DNA from: Axinella damicornis
Lineage: Eukaryota; Porifera; Demospongiae; Axinellida; Axinellidae
Reading direction: 5' to 3'
Assembly: GCA_963931865.1 (NCBI GenBank)
Contig: OZ007517.1
Coordinates: 8,544,676 to 8,608,675, forward strand
Length of the DNA stretch: 64,000 bases
How positions within the stretch are numbered: the stretch's first letter is position 1; the number at the start of each line of letters is the position of its first letter. Made by a program: the position numbers and the translations under genes. The notes beneath the pieces are model-generated. The model saw nothing but the letters and a program-made list of their open reading frames with translations. It was not told the origin of the DNA and did not search any database. Below are positions 53,461 through 64,000 of the stretch, in pieces.

Positions 53461-56400
53461 CTGTAATATGACATCAAAGTGTACGTAACTCTCCCAGTTG
53501 AAGTCAATTTTCACAATGCCCTACCTGAAACTGTTCGGCATAACCAGTGATGTCCTTGGCAGGAATGGTCTTCTTCAACTCCTCCATCTTAGCCCTTAGG
53601 TTAGCGGCAAGGATGCTCGTCTCCTTGCAGGTGATCAACTCATCCAGGGTGTCATGGACAAACATGTACTGGGGCTACATGAGGCACATACGTACACACA
53701 TTTAATACATGCATACCCCACATGGCTGCTTACAAATATTATAGCTTACCAATGTTTGTACCATCATAAACCTCTGGGCTCTCATGCTGTGCAAGAACTC
53801 GTACACGTTGACCGTGTCCTCCACCTTCATCCTCTCCAGCATGCTATCCAGCAGGATGAAGGAGCCCGTCCTACCCACACCAGCACTGCAGTGTACCAGC
53901 AAAGGATAGCCATCGTCCTTATTGTAAGCCCTCCGTACTCTATAGATGAAAGCAATAAGGTAAGCAGGAAATCTGGGAACCCCATGATCTGGCCAGGATG
54001 TGAAGTGGTATTGAGTCACCCTCAGGGGCTCAGCATCAGGATCCTCAATCTATAGGGGCAAGCAAGCAAAGCAGTTGTGTACAGTGAAGCCTTTCAATAG
54101 AGGACACATTACGGACAATATCAATTCAGGTGTTTTGTCCTTTGTAGGGAGGTTGCCATCTTCTCGGAGGTTCAACTACTGGGACCTTGAAGATCGTTCC
54201 TTGTAAAGAGGATTGTGTCTCTATGTCGCAGGGTCCACTATTGAAAGTGTTACTGTATTCACATACATAGAGAATGGGTAGAAGTTGAAGTTACACTCAC
54301 ACTCTTGACAGTGAACATGCGAATTTCAAAATCAGCAAATGACATCATAGCTGTAGTGGTGATGGTCAGCCTGTTGTCAGAGGTCTCAAAGTCAACACCA
54401 ATGTTGTCACCCCAGTACTGCTCACACTTGACCTGCAGTCAGCAAAGTAGTGACGATTAGTCCCTGTGTGTACTTTGTTTAGCCTCGTTCCCAGTCCCAC
54501 GCCCAGCTTTTCGTTGCTTGCAGTATGGAAAAGCGGGAAGGGCCTGGTACATTTCCTCACATGAGCATGACGTAACTGACAAATGGCAAGAACGAGGACG
54601 CTACGTTATTCAACCATCTACACATTCAACGCTCGGTGAATATGACAGTCGTCCCCAGCTAGCTAGATATGTGTGGTATGTTACCTGATACCTTTGCTCT
54701 TCTTGCTGTTCTGAGACCCAGTACCACATTCATTTAGGTCTTTCTACCGTCTTTCTACCCTTGATGTCACTCACGTGAGGAGATGTACCAGGCCCTCCCC
54801 GCTTTTCCGTATTGCAAGCGACGAAAAGCTGGGTGTGGGACTGGGAACGAGGCTATACTTTGTTTAAGTCATCAGTAAATGTGAGATTATAATGGTTACA
54901 TTAGAACACAGAGAATAACAACTATACACGTTTGTACCACATCTAATTCACTTCCCTTGTTTCAGTCCTTGCTATTGAAAATCCTTTACATTCTACTCAA
55001 TTACCTAGAAAGTTAGTTAGTAGACAGGGGAATACGTACATGAGTGTGCACAGCCTAGACCTCCTTCCAGGCTTTACCCCGTCTTCTGTTATTTGGTTTG
55101 CGTTGACAACAATACACGGATGCGGAATATTACTGTCAGGTGCAAACCGAAGAACAGAAAACAGGGGCGAGGAACGAGGCTAGGTAATGCGCTTTCTCAG
55201 AATCCGGAAAATTGCGCACCAATCTCGAGATTGTGCAGTAAATTCGGAGATTGCAATGTCTTGCACAATCTCGAGATTGCACAAGACACTTGTGCAATCT
55301 CGAGACTGCGTGTGCAGAATCTAGTTGGCTGCCGCTCGTCATGCTCGTTGCTGTGTTTGGCAGTACAGCTCACATGAAAGATCGACTGACCAAGCTGTCG
55401 TCCACTGTCGCTTACCCTGGGCCCGGGACGAAGTTGTAGGTGCTGTAATAATTTCTTTCACGGCTGCTTTGTTCTCTTCGACTCGACTCACCTAACCCAG
55501 TGCTAACAGCCTCATTCGCCAGACCTTGCGCACTTAATTGTATTTTTGCGCAATCTCAAGATTGTGCACTTATGCTGCGCAATCTCGAGATTGCGCAAAT
55601 CTCTTGCACAATCTTGAGATTGGCACGCAGTTTCCGGATTCCAAGAATGCGCAGTGCAATCTCGAGATTGTGCAAATTCCTAAATTGCACGGAACATATA
55701 TATTGCACTAACCCTGCCAGCCTCTATGCATTTAGTGAGCATGACAACTATCGGCAGCCGCTTCTCCCAGATCATCCGCCAGAAGTCAGCAGTGGTGTTG
55801 GGCAGGGGGCCTGGAAGGTGAACGTGATTATGAGGTCTGTACATAGATATCAACTGGTAGTAGTGATATGCAACCAGGGCCGGCGCCAGCTATTTTGGAG
55901 TGGTAGTACGGCCACTGCCGAAGGCAGTGCATAGAGGTGTGTAGCGCCGATCAATCCATGCAAAGCGCGGAATTTTTTTTTCACCTTCATTTTTCAGTTA
56001 CCAGGATGAGCTCTCCGTAGCACCTTCGTGCTTTGCACTGCACTGCACTGCCACTACTTTCCGTGACTGTCTCACTCTCGACGTGGAAAGGAAAATGTGG
56101 AAGGGTAGCTACATCACGAGCATCTCCGGGTGTTTGAAGGTTGCCATCACGGCGCGTTAGTCCTGTCTCCATTCCGTATGTGTTGGTCTCGTCCCTTGAC
56201 CACGAAAAATCGATGCGATTCGAAACCAAGACTCCTGATAACATAGAGCAGTATGTCCTGGCCTTATGGTCGTGGCTTTGGCCTGCGGAAGCCTCAAGGA
56301 GGAACTTTGGATGTAGCTAGCTACGCGCTCATAAGTCAGAATCCCAGCAATGCCATTTTTCCTCCTCAAAAACTGGTACGGCCATGGCCGTACCGGTGGC

Positions 56401-59400
56401 GCCGGCCCTGTATGCAACCAACCTTGAGAAGCAATGTAGGCCCTCTCACGATCATATCCCTACATCACAGATAAAGAGGAATACATAGCTCAGTGAAATG
56501 TCAGTGAATTATAATACTATTAACAAACTTACATCAATGTAGCAGGCATTGATATAGTCAGAGCCTATCTCTCCTGGGATCTCATTCAGTTTCACTCGAG
56601 TAGCGTCATCTGCAAATCCAAAACAGAAGTCACCACTTACTGTTCAAATTAGCAACTACGTACCACTTCAGAGTAGGGTTCCACTGATACTGGTATTGGT
56701 ATCAGTATTGGTCCCCAGTGGTGAGGTATCGAGTATCAGCTATTCTGTGGTACTGATGATTTAATTTTGCCCTATGACATGAGTCTGACTGAGTGCTTGC
56801 TTGAGCAATCAACGATGTCCAGGTAAGTAGGCCTGAGATAATTATGCCGGAATAATTTTGAGAATAGTAGCAAAGGTAAAGAATTGACAATAATTCGAGA
56901 ATAATTGCAAGCTTTTGCATGTGGAAGTAAGGGGTGTGGCGTAAATTGACTTCCATTTTGCTGCACAATGGTAATAATGGCTTGACATTTGCAGCACTAG
57001 CACGAATATTGTAGTTGATTTGTTGAGTGTTGTCCGAGGACTCTGATTTGCCAGTACCTCAGGTGCAATCTTTGCTCACTCAAGACTATGTTGGATGTTC
57101 CCTAATGTTGCAGTATAACAAGCGTTGATTATTTGTTGAGAATAATATGAGAATAATAGCAAGGGTTTTGGGAATAATAGCAAGATTTTGAAACAATTAA
57201 GGAATAGAATAATAGCTACAAGTTGAAGCATAATTATCTCAGGCCTACAGGTAAGTTAAGAGAGAGAGTTTTGGGAGCACTTCTGTGTGAATACTGACTG
57301 ATGAGGCTTGTTGCAAAATTTGTGAAGAAGGCTTTTCAAAGGTATATTGACACACAGTGGTATCATCAGTATTGGCCTGTTTCACATATTCCAATATCGG
57401 ATCAGTGCAACACTCATATTACAGTACATACATGCATTTTATACAAGGTCCCATGGTTGGAGTCCCGGGAAGAGGATAGCTAACTATACTCATACACCAG
57501 TAAAGTAGCACACACAGAGATACGTAGAGGCACTTACACGCTAAGATGTTGGCGAATCGGTTCTTTGGTTTGTTGTAAGGTTGGCTGGCATCAACATGGG
57601 AAGCCTCGAGTTGGGTCTCAAAAGACTGAAAGTGAACAAGTTGGAATAGGGTGAACTCTTCTCGTAAGCTCATCTGCAAAGTAGCTGTACCTGGTATTCT
57701 GCATCAAACCCTGTGTTGTCTTTTGCATGCATTTTCTGCACATGGTCGCTGAAGCCAGTGATTGTGATTGGTTTCATTTGGTCAGTCATTCCTGGAGAAA
57801 GACAATATTTTAATAAGGTGTAGTTTCTTGTTGGAGTATTCTCCTGACCTAAAGCCTATACCATGGATCACTGTATCATTAAGATTTTAGGTGTGTGTGT
57901 GTGTGTAACAGAAGTGGGATGTTCGGGGGGCGGGACTGCAAGAACGTTGTGCAGGGGCTGGAACTTCCTGAACGGTTGAGGCTGCAAGTGGATGGATCGG
58001 GGAGCAGCTAACCATATGCAATCGGGGAGCAGCTGAAGCAGATGCAATCAGGGAGCAGCTGAAGCAGATGCAATTGGAGTGCAGCAGCTGAAGCAGATGC
58101 ATTTGTGGAGTAGCAGCTGATGCGTACACAATCGTGGAGCAGCAGCTGAATTGGGGAGCGTCAGCACTGAGATAGATGCAATCGAGGAGCAGCAATTGAA
58201 GTGGACATAATTAGGGAGCGGAGGTGAGAGTTCGTCAGACCTCTGAACAGAGAGCTGTCCAGTATTGGACTGCTCACCATAGGTGACTGAGGGGGCAGTA
58301 GCTGAGCAAGCATGGTGCATGATTAAGCTACATTACTTCTACTGTTGTTGGTTCATATTTTACTATAAGAAATGAGATGGATCTAACCTTCATTTCTTCG
58401 AATTGTTGAATTCATGACAGATGTCTTTGGCTTTGTCTCCTCCTTCGTTGTGAACATGACTAGTTGGATGGAGTTTGACTGCTTTGACTTGCGTTTCTCT
58501 GACTTCTTTGACTTGCGTTTCTCTGGCTGCTCAAAAGCTTCTGTTGCTTTGAACGACAGGCTACGTTTACGTCTTGAACTGTTAACAGACAACAACAAAC
58601 ACCAATGAATTCCATGCTGTGCTCAAGCCATCTCTATTTGCAGAACCACAAAACTTCCACGGCACATAAAAGACATGGTTGTACCTAGCCTCGTGGATAT
58701 CTTCATTACCATATACACTACCACAACACAAGAGTTTAATCCTTTCACCGGTATGGGTGCTCCATCAGTATTCTCCGTTTGAATCCATCTAATAATGTTA
58801 TTAGATCTTCTAGTGAACACTCAGTAGTCTATTATAAGCAAGCCTACTAGTATAGCTTCTTGGCCATGAATAAGTCGGTGTAGTGGGCTTAATTGAGAGG
58901 CGTTAATGTTGCTATAATAATCTGTAATGTTTCGGAATTCTAACCGGTGAAAGGGTTAAGGTAAAAAAAGAGATTCTCTGAAATCATATTGCCAAGCAAA
59001 CTTACGTGTATATGACATTCACTACAACCACCACAAGAATGACAATGAAAAGAGCTAGGATAAGAACTGCAACTATTCCTCCAACAACTGCACCATCGTT
59101 TCCAGACGATGCGGAATCCGGAGATGGTGTGGGTTCGGATGGTACACGTACGATTGAAACTGGGGAAGGTATACCAACAACATGGAACATAATGTAACTG
59201 TATTAAGGTTATGGGATATTCGTGCGTGTGCCGCGTGAAGTGTATTGAAAGTGCATGCTGAATTTTCTAGCCAAAATAAAATTGTGGAACTCGAATTGGA
59301 CCTGGTCAACGGAATAGTCATCAAGGGCATATAAAGGGTATGATGGAAGCTTTTTTGATAGCATATTCCTTGGCAAACTTATCTGCTGTCTCGCTCGAAC

Positions 59401-62400
59401 AAAAGCGGTTAATACCGATTTTTGGTGAACTGAAATGCTCGTTTTTGGACAGCTATACAGGTATATGTAAAAGCTTCCGTCATGCCCTGCAGCTTGTGGC
59501 AGCGCACCTCCACCGCCAGAATCAAGTTGCTCACGCTCTTTGTACCAAAGATTTTTGGCTAGAAAAATTCAGCATGCACTTCCAATACATTCCGCATGGC
59601 GCACTCACGAGCATCCAGTAACCTTAAGTTTGCTGTGTTCAAGCTCACCTGGGCCAACTCGTGTTGTCACTCCAGAAACCATAACCTCATATGGAATACC
59701 GGGCTGTAAATCACTGACAATGGTGTTGCTGGCATTCCCATTCACCTCCTTTCTCTGTAGCTGTCTTTTGCGCCGATTCACATTGCTTGCTGACTGATAT
59801 AAAATGACATAACTCCGAACAAATCCTCGAGCCTCAAGTAAGTTCAGTGGCACCCAGCTGACATTCATGTCAGTACCATTTATTCGCTCCACGGTTACAT
59901 TGCGTGGTGAAATATGAGGTGCTGCAGCAATAGATATATTTCTGTAGTATCACTATAGACCCCTTGCAATTACGTCACGTTGCCCGTGGCATTTCCGTTT
60001 ACTATCCAGAAGCCGCCATCTTGGAGGACTGAAATACATTGGCTTCATATGCGGTGTCAATCGAAACGTTCCCTACATCACTGGTAAGCATTTATATAGC
60101 TTTAATAACCTACATATCAATCACATTTCGTTTGATTCAACATATACTAGAGGCATTGTCGGTGCATGACTGCGTTTGCCGAGACCGCCATAGAAGCTGC
60201 TCTCTCCTCGAACGCAAAATAGCCGGCATGTTGGAGTACCCGTCCGTACTTGTCCGTACTTGTCCGTATTCTCGAAAATATGACGTCATGTGCAAGGGGT
60301 CTATATTCAGAAATGCCAGAAGAATAGTAAGACTTCCGTACTTCATCACATGCAGTAGGCAACGACAAAGCTCCATCTACACTATGTTCAATGCATGACA
60401 ATACGTGCATAGGAACAATTACCTGTAGATACCGGATTGGGCAGGCACCGTAACCGTAAAGAGCATCTACATGTCATCCGCTGGCCTGTTCGAGTCTATG
60501 ATGGGAACACTTGAAGTTTCACATTTGGCTTTTTTGGTGATCCGCTGCTTAAAAGAGTACCCGTAGGTGTGGTCTATGCAGGAAATAACATAATATTCAA
60601 AGTGAAGTGTTCCCACAACAGACTCAAATGGGCAAGCTGATGGTGCGATCGCGGAGCAACTTTGACAATAACGGTGCCCTTTCAGTAGTTTTTCCTGTGC
60701 TGGTTGTGTCATGTATCTGATAGGCTACCAGCTGGTGGTGGGTTGTAGCTACAATACAATATCAGAGTCCATGGCAGTGAGCAGCAACAAACCTCCTTCT
60801 CTCGTGAAAAAGTCACGATCCGTTGGTTCTCCAGCACGAACAAGATTGTCTGCGGTGACAGTTACGGAGTATGGAACAAAGGGCTCTGGAAGGATTAATC
60901 GATTAAACAAATCAATAACAACATAGTGATAATTGCAAACAATATCCTATCCTTTTTGGTACTTTCCTTATTTTATGAATCATAAACAAGTGGTGGTATA
61001 GTGATGTTTTCTGTTTTGGCACTGAAAGTAGTGAGAGTTGGCTAGTGGTAAAGATATGCTTAATTTTTATCCCAGTCCCTCAAGCAGGGAAACCTGTGCA
61101 GAAACCTCACTTAGCTTGTTTTCCATATTGCAGGAGAATTGCTACAGTTTGTCCCGTGTTCCTAGGTGTCATAAAATACAAGCTAAAGAGCAATCAATAT
61201 GGTATGCGTCTTTAAAATTGATGCTGAGATTTGGAATGCTTTTCTGACATGTGTTTGTGGTGCACCATCGCCACAAACCTGAAGGTTTTTTCTGAAGGTG
61301 CCGAAAGGTTTCTTCCAATGAGTCAATGATGACTTCTGTATGTGAATACCTAAGTTTCAGAAACATGCAGTGCAGCTTCGCTTACAGAGCTTCGTTCTAA
61401 GTGTGTTTTCATAAGTCTTCTGGAGCTGTATTTGTCGCGTAAATCCAGCACCACGACGGAAGCAGTTTTGCAAATGGGTGTCATTTTCAAAGACAGTTAC
61501 AATATATTCATTTTCCATCCATGAAGATGCAGAAGGTTTTTTTCCGAAGAATGCTGGCTTTGTATGTAACAAAAAATGGTGCAGCTTCGCTTATGCGCCT
61601 TCTGGAGCTTTGTTCAGGCCTTCCGTTAGGTATTCCAGAGTTGTATTTGTCTGGAGCCGTGATGGAAGCAGTTCCACAAACACGTGTCATTTGCAAAGAC
61701 GCATACCGTACCATCGACCTTAATGTGTTCATTAATTAAGTAATCATGTGTTTAATGAAATATGAAGGATTCATTAATTGGAACATTCAGATACCTGGAG
61801 CAAGCTGCATGAACACGTACTTAATATGCCTACACCAACGACAGAAATTAATGTCCTACATTCATCTGGTACCTACCTAAGCCTTCAGCAAGTGTGTACA
61901 AAAACATTCCGCTCAACATGGAAACAGGAATGCTCCTCTTCACCTCCGGGTTTAATGGCAGCAGCACTAAGTCTCTCCCAGTGCCGGCTCTGTACTCTCT
62001 CACTTCTATCGTGTAGCTCACAATGCCATTGGTCGTGATTGGTTCTTGCCAAGTAATGCTAACTGAGTTGTCCGATATGCTAGAAGTCCTCAGGTTTTGT
62101 ACGCGGCTTGGCACTGCAAGAACAAGCATGAATATACGTAGGTCAACATATGTAATGGCGTACATAAACTGCAGGAACATACTATTTTAACTTGAAGCTC
62201 AATTTACATGAAGGGGAGTCTGCCAATGTATAGTTACCAGGGAATGTTCGGAAAACGAATGACTCTCAGCAGCAAAGCATAAATCCAAGTAACAGATATT
62301 CAAGGTAGAAGTGACACTATTGAGCCAATCAGCACTTTGCACATGTGTAGCATTTTGTGACTCTTGCATTTGTGACTCTTGACAGTCTAGCCCTAGGCAC

Positions 62401-64000
62401 CACATGTATATTATGATTCCTGGACAAGTGACTAAGGAATGACATTGTGTCCTTATCTATACGTATATGTACTAACTGCATTTCCATACTGTGATTCAGT
62501 CCCGACCCACAACCCTGAAAACCAAATGTACAAATTTTATTTTCAAAACACCGAGTGTCCACGCACTTGAAATTGGAGGGTAATTGCTATACCTTAATTA
62601 AGCATGAAAACAAAACAAGCACAAGGCACACCAGATGGAAATTTGACCATGCACAGTACACTGTCAACTGGCAGAGTATACAGTCAACTGCACGGCAGAG
62701 TACACAGTCAACTGGCAGAGTACACACTGTCAGTCAACTGGCGGAGTACACACTGTCAGTCAACTGGCAGTCTTGACTGTTACAAAACATGACGCCCTGG
62801 TAGAGAAGGAACCAAGTGGTGTCTGACAATGCAGAACCAAGAACCCAAAATGAGAGGAACACCAAACTTTGGATGCTCAGTGCGACGGAGCCACAATAGA
62901 AATGAGAGGGGTACACCCAAATCCAGTAATGCACATCTTCCATGCTAGTGCATGCGATTACAAATGGTGTCATTAATCGCTCTCTACCTATACAGGTAGG
63001 TACGCTCTGCAATTGAGTGCAACAGAACATTCATGCACACAGCCTTGAATAGAAAGTTTAGCACAGACCCTGGCCACCACAAATTAACCTGGAACACTGA
63101 CAGAAACTCACATTGCACAGAGATGCTCTCACTACCACTTCCAGTGCCACTCATGAGGACGTATTGCGACGCACCAACTGGATTGATGCTCGCCCTACAG
63201 ATATAATCTCCTGCGTCTTCAATTGTCAGATCATAGAAGGTGAGTGTGGACTCGTACATATTACTGGTCCCAGTGACCTTGGAGATAGCAATACGACTGC
63301 TAGAGGCTATGGCTCCCTGTGGACCCTCCCAAGTAACATTAGCTCCACTGGAAGATATTTCAATGTCTACTGCAGCATTCAGAGTTATGCTGCAACGCAG
63401 GGTGGTGTTGGATGGAGCGAATATAGGGGGTTCAACACGAACAGAAGGTATGGAAACTGCATATACAGAGAAAAAAATCGCATCATGCTTTACAACAGTT
63501 TGCAGTGTACATTACAGGGCTGTAGGAAGCAAAAAGAAACCTGTCCGGCCAATGTTGGATTACACGCTGCCGAAGGTGTGTAGTGGTGATCAGTCTGCGC
63601 GAAGTGCGGAATTTTTTTTTTCACCTTCATTTTTCAGTGATCAGGATGGGCACTCGCAAACCTCCGAGCCTTGCCCTGATCCAGATGAACAGAGTACGAC
63701 ACAGGGTGAGTATCGATTGTACAGCCTGAAGCACAGTAGGAGATCGTTCGCTTCGCATGCTTCGTACGCTAACCAGACCAACCATGGGTAGCACTTCTAA
63801 TTATTCGGCACTTCTGCATTTCAGTACAGATTTTGCGATTTTACTTCTAATTAATTCGGCAAGGCTTATGAATAATTAATAAAAACCTGCCGAATTTTTA
63901 GAAGATATACGGTAGCCCTTACCTGTAACGGTGACATTCCCAGTAATGGAGACAGTTGCAGGGTTTGTCAGGAGAGGGGACTGGATGGTGCCTCTGCAGG
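50710..64000 (-). CDS. Receptor-type protein tyrosine phosphatase (gene 3; 5' end outside window)
   Basis: Minus-strand exons in transcript order: 64000-63923, 63456-63112, 62113-61877, 60885-60793, 59921-59649, 59159-59006, 58578-58388, 57791-57691, 57625-57538, 56609-56533, 56459-56423, 55810-55713, 54432-54301, 54049-53750, 53674-53525, 53460-53361, 53296-53223, 53136-52870, 52137-51974, 51286-51151, 50787-50710. Phases match throughout, giving 1056 codons plus TAA. Domains: Ig end, Ig, two FN3, transmembrane, basic juxtamembrane, active D1 ([17 protein letters not shown]), D2 with WPE and [11 protein letters not shown] type I membrane phosphatase; the cytoplasmic half is a close paralogue of gene 1 with equal exon lengths. 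AATAAA overlaps the stop codon (AAATAA), probably by chance. Confidence 0.93.
53525..57791 (-). CDS. Gene 3 phosphatase domain D1 (active; exon block)
   Basis: Eight exons from the lead helix [20 protein letters not shown], through [42 protein letters not shown], and the 300-nt exon 53750-54049 holding WPDHGVPRF and [11 protein letters not shown], to the linker exon 53525-53674. All catalytic residues are present. Confidence 0.93.
53795..53862 (-). other. 68-nt tract identical to gene 1
   Basis: This stretch of the D1 exon is identical base for base to gene 1 at 1403-1470, third codon positions included, while the flanking coding sequence differs. Confidence 0.85.
54480..54855. mobile_element. 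Family A MITE, 376 bp
   Basis: TAGCCTCGTTCCCAGTCCC to GGGACTGGGAACGAGGCTA. Perfect 9-bp target duplication TACTTTGTT on both sides. Same subfamily as the copies at 15012 and 22834. Confidence 0.92.
55196..55690. repeat. Cluster of palindromic CTCGAG motifs
   Basis: Seven copies of GCACAATCTCGAGATTGTGC or close variants in two groups (about 55219-55310 and 55548-55675), with TTTCTCAGAATCCGGAAAA at the left matched in inverse at the right (TTTCCGGATTC). It sits in a gene 3 intron and ends about 20 bases before the donor region of exon 55713. Confidence 0.85.
55875..56410. mobile_element. hAT-like MITE, 536 bp
   Basis: Termini CAGGGCCGGCGCC and GGCGCCGGCCCTG. Perfect 8-bp target duplication TATGCAAC at 55867-55874 and 56411-56418. 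Terminal CAGGG and 8-bp duplication are typical of hAT elements. No transposase frame. The right flank is the splice donor of gene 3 exon 56423-56459. Confidence 0.88.
56610..57537 (-). other. Gene 3 intron within D1 (0.9 kb)
   Basis: Repeated AGAATAATAGCAAG-like units near 56850-57230; no MITE ends and no exon recognised. Confidence 0.45.
57888..58345 (-). repeat. Family E repeat, copy 3
   Basis: GGGGAGCAGCTGAAGCAGAT-like units in tandem plus a GT tract, inverted relative to the copies at 21440 and 26116. Lies between the juxtamembrane and D1 exons of gene 3. Confidence 0.65.
58388..58578 (-). CDS. Gene 3 juxtamembrane exon, strongly basic
   Basis: Follows the transmembrane exon. Reads [20 protein letters not shown] then [17 protein letters not shown]. 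The tandem EKRKSK units and the initial RRKR give a high positive charge, suited to stop-transfer, binding acidic phospholipids or nuclear import. Shows no similarity to the matching segment of gene 2, which has PxxP motifs and an Ig domain. Confidence 0.85.
59006..59159 (-). CDS. Gene 3 transmembrane exon
   Basis: Short Ser/Pro stalk ([17 protein letters not shown]), then a hydrophobic helix starting [20 protein letters not shown] and ending near NVIYT. Phase 1 in, phase 2 out, as in the transmembrane exon of gene 2. Confidence 0.92.
59649..59921 (-). CDS. Gene 3 membrane-proximal FN3 domain with RRKR site
   Basis: Phase 1-1, 91 residues. FN3 signature MNVSWVPLN, then SYVILYQ and [14 protein letters not shown]. 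The loop reads [13 protein letters not shown], a furin-like R-x-K-R site (plus-strand 59764-59775). Cleavage there would give a two-part receptor, as is known for several vertebrate RPTPs. Confidence 0.88.
59954..60305. mobile_element. MITE with TATAGACCCCTTGCA ends
   Basis: TATAGACCCCTTGCAATTAC at the left and ATGTGCAAGGGGTCTATA at the right, ~350 bp, in a gene 3 intron between FN3 exons. Includes GACGTCA/TACGTCAC inner pairs. Confidence 0.8.
60490..60630. repeat. Diverged inverted repeat
   Basis: GTCTATGATGGGAACACTT and AAGTGTTCCCACAACAGAC form arms about 100 bp apart. A MITE-like foldback in the same intron. Confidence 0.6.
60793..62113 (-). CDS. Gene 3 FN3 domain split over two exons
   Basis: Exon 62113-61877 carries the first strands ([20 protein letters not shown]) and ends LAEGLG. 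Exon 60885-60793 completes the fold ([20 protein letters not shown]). Phase 1 at all borders. Its donor is GTTTGT, less usual than the others. The intron holds two diverged copies of a ~200-bp repeat (about 61375-61720). Confidence 0.8.
61375..61720. repeat. Two diverged tandem copies of a ~200-bp block
   Basis: GCAGCTTCGCTTA...TTCTGGAGCT...GATGGAAGCAGTT...GTGTCATTT...CAAAGAC occurs twice in the intron splitting the gene 3 FN3. Confidence 0.6.
62655..62772. repeat. Minisatellite, ~5 copies
   Basis: Unit CAGTCAACTGGCAGAGTACA with variable CACTGT spacers, in the intron before the gene 3 FN3. Confidence 0.85.
63112..63456 (-). CDS. Gene 3 Ig domain
   Basis: Phase 1-1, 115 residues. Cys (TLRCSITLN), Trp (NVTWEGP) and the D-x-G-x-Y-x-C signature ([16 protein letters not shown]). 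Complete canonical Ig with both disulfide cysteines, as expected outside the cell. Confidence 0.92.
63650..63914. mobile_element. Element F2 (deleted relative of F1), abutting an exon
   Basis: Right end TTTTTAGAAGATATACGGTA matches F1 (13524-14204), as does the inner ACTCGCAAACCTC...ATTGTACAGCCTG. The left part, with CACCTTCATTTTTCAGT, matches the inside of the hAT-like MITE at 55875, so it is a mosaic. It ends 8 nt from the donor of the gene 3 exon at 63923. Confidence 0.7.
63923..64000 (-). CDS. Gene 3 partial exon: end of an Ig domain
   Basis: Minus-strand frame reads [20 protein letters not shown] then NVTVT, the last strands of an Ig domain after its second Cys, and ends in phase 1 at GTAAGG. 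The rest lies beyond the window. Confidence 0.8.

Overview
The window is animal nuclear DNA: GT-AG introns split every gene, and the recognisable proteins are receptor-type protein tyrosine phosphatases (RPTPs) carrying Ig and fibronectin-III (FN3) domains. The gene types, the very dense short inverted-repeat elements and the long poly-G/poly-C runs suggest an early-branching metazoan, most likely a sponge. The taxon is inference; no marker gene is present.

Three RPTP genes dominate. Gene 1 (+, 24-5689) enters from the left edge and supplies most of catalytic domain D1 and all of D2. Gene 2 (+, 7255-37121) appears complete: 22 exons give a 1205-residue reading frame with every exon phase matching. 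Its order is signal peptide, Ig, three FN3, Thr/Pro stalk, transmembrane helix, proline-rich juxtamembrane segment, a second Ig fold on the cytoplasmic side, active D1, degenerate D2. Gene 3 (-, 64000-50710) runs off the right edge and encodes Ig, FN3, FN3, transmembrane helix, a very basic juxtamembrane segment, D1 and D2. Genes 1 and 3 are close paralogues in opposite orientation, with identical lengths for ten consecutive exons, and gene 2 lies between them as a more divergent relative. All three should be type I membrane phosphatases linking extracellular adhesion or ligand domains to phosphotyrosine signalling.

The ~13.6 kb between genes 2 and 3 (37.1-50.7 kb) holds no complete gene that I can read. 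It contains a 55-bp minisatellite (39.6-40.9 kb), a 2.1-kb giant palindrome with promoter-like arms facing inward (42.3-44.4 kb), a 16-bp satellite (45.3-46.5 kb), an orphan SH3-domain terminal exon on the minus strand (49257-49451) and a few exon-like fragments.

Introns and spacers are full of non-autonomous DNA transposons. The commonest family has termini TAGCCTCGTTCCCAGGC, at least 22 copies from 33 bp to about 1 kb, and 14 of these are flanked by 9-10 bp direct repeats, pointing to a Mutator-like (MULE) transposase. Other families include a ~500-bp element (4 copies), a ~265-bp element (3 copies), a ~285-bp element with TACCGTAGTC termini, a hAT-like element with 8-bp target duplication, and several singletons. 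Some are nested. The 8.1-kb first intron of gene 2 is largely transposon-derived. No rRNA, convincing tRNA or CRISPR was found.
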